A stretch of DNA of 42,490 nucleotides from positions 1 through 42,490 of the forward strand of contig JAQBVV010000012.1 in the NCBI GenBank assembly GCA_027622905.1, in the 5' to 3' direction. Positions 42,368 to 42,490 of the stretch are shown piece by piece. The translations under genes were made by a program, and so were the position numbers. The stretch is from Acidobacteriota bacterium. GTDB lineage: Bacteria; Acidobacteriota; Vicinamibacteria; Vicinamibacterales; UBA2999. Under the pieces are notes generated by a model. It had not been told where the DNA came from. It saw only the letters and a program-made list of their open reading frames with translations, and did not search any database. Within the stretch, counting starts at the first letter, position 1. Each line of letters begins with the position of its first letter.

Positions 42368-42393
42368 TCAGGGAGCGCCGTCAGGGAGCGCTG
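42368..42393. repeat. Tandem 13-bp direct repeat between divergent genes
   Basis: TCAGGGAGCGCCG (42368-42380) and TCAGGGAGCGCTG (42381-42393) are adjacent copies differing at one base. They lie in the gap between the peroxidase start and the plus-strand gene beginning at 42416, a position suited to a regulator-binding site. Function unknown. Confidence 0.5.
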
Positions 42394-42415
42394 CGCTTCA
42401 ACTACTATCTCCCAG

Positions 42416-42490
42416 ATGCACGACGCGATACGCGCGGCGCCCGGGGCCCAGGCGCCCGCCCAGCGGTTTGCCGCACTCCACGTGCCGGCC
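42416..42490 (+). CDS. N-terminal fragment, probable isocitrate lyase/PEP mutase family
   Basis: The ATG at 42416 opens a frame that runs off the window after 25 codons. The peptide AQRFAALHVP resembles the start of isocitrate lyase/phosphoenolpyruvate mutase family proteins, which usually read R-F-x-x-L-H-x-P-G near the N-terminus. Too little is present to be sure, and no ribosome-binding site is seen. It is divergent from the peroxidase gene. Confidence 0.4.
   Translation, partial: MHDAIRAAPGAQAPAQRFAALHVPA

Noticed and set aside
1-42490. tRNA or rRNA genes
   Set aside because: No cloverleaf with a terminal CCA-type stem or rRNA-like segment was recognised while reading both strands; a tRNA scan could not be run.

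Overview
The window is GC-rich (about 65% by eye), gene-dense DNA with short gaps, many 4-17 nt gene overlaps and frequent GTG/TTG starts. It carries DUF6152, DUF6644 and DUF6526 genes, an IorA/IorB-type molybdenum oxidoreductase, a MauG/CCP di-heme enzyme and PQQ-dehydrogenase-like genes. This mix suggests a free-living, aerobic or facultative member of the Acidobacteriota (Vicinamibacteria-like). That placement is an inference from gene content; no rRNA or marker gene is present.

Layout. 1-205: non-coding, with a MITE-like palindromic repeat. 206-2245 (minus): cytochrome c'-like lipoprotein, DUF6152 and two DUF6644 membrane paralogues. 2415-9128 (minus): an operon with a multi-pass membrane protein, a MotA/TolQ/ExbB-like channel protein, a DUF2149 (ExbD-like) protein, an exported membrane-anchored CobN/HmuS-type chelatase interrupted by a frameshift near 5020-5030, and a beta-propeller lipoprotein. 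9229-13791 (minus): a 1520-residue single-chain biotin-dependent carboxylase in the order CT-alpha, helical region, CT-beta, biotin carboxylase, BCCP. 13908-15013 (minus): YaeQ and TerB-like genes, with a second, inverted copy of the repeat just upstream. 15171-17728: a 4-TM protein, a universal stress protein broken in a G8 run, a CBS-pair protein and an AI-2E family transporter. 17732-20607 (minus): two-subunit Tat-exported molybdenum hydroxylase; 20797: OsmC. 21228-25704 (minus): PabC, PabB and two thioredoxin-fold proteins. 25869: DUF6526.

26390-38336 is the most interesting region. GTP cyclohydrolase II, a lone RibD-type reductase, a 6-pyruvoyl-tetrahydropterin-synthase homologue that has lost its catalytic residues, a zinc-less MDR dehydrogenase, a GT4 glycosyltransferase, two SAM methyltransferases, a CDP-alcohol phosphatidyltransferase, a membrane sulfatase/LtaS-like phosphotransferase, a DoxX protein and an exported EEP phosphatase lie together. 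No other riboflavin genes are present. I read this as a candidate biosynthetic locus for a GTP-derived pyrimidine/pterin-like metabolite that is glycosylated, methylated and possibly lipid-linked. I know of no characterised product. A PQQ-type sugar dehydrogenase gene with an in-frame stop interrupts it.

38438-42490: a CPXCG zinc-ribbon protein, a glycosyltransferase-like protein, a small unknown ORF, a PqqD (RRE) domain joined to an internal Tat-like segment and a proline-rich tail, a di-heme cytochrome c peroxidase, and the start of a probable isocitrate lyase/PEP-mutase family gene cut by the window edge. Three genes are disrupted (chelatase, universal stress protein, sugar dehydrogenase), so base-level errors should be excluded before calling them pseudogenes.
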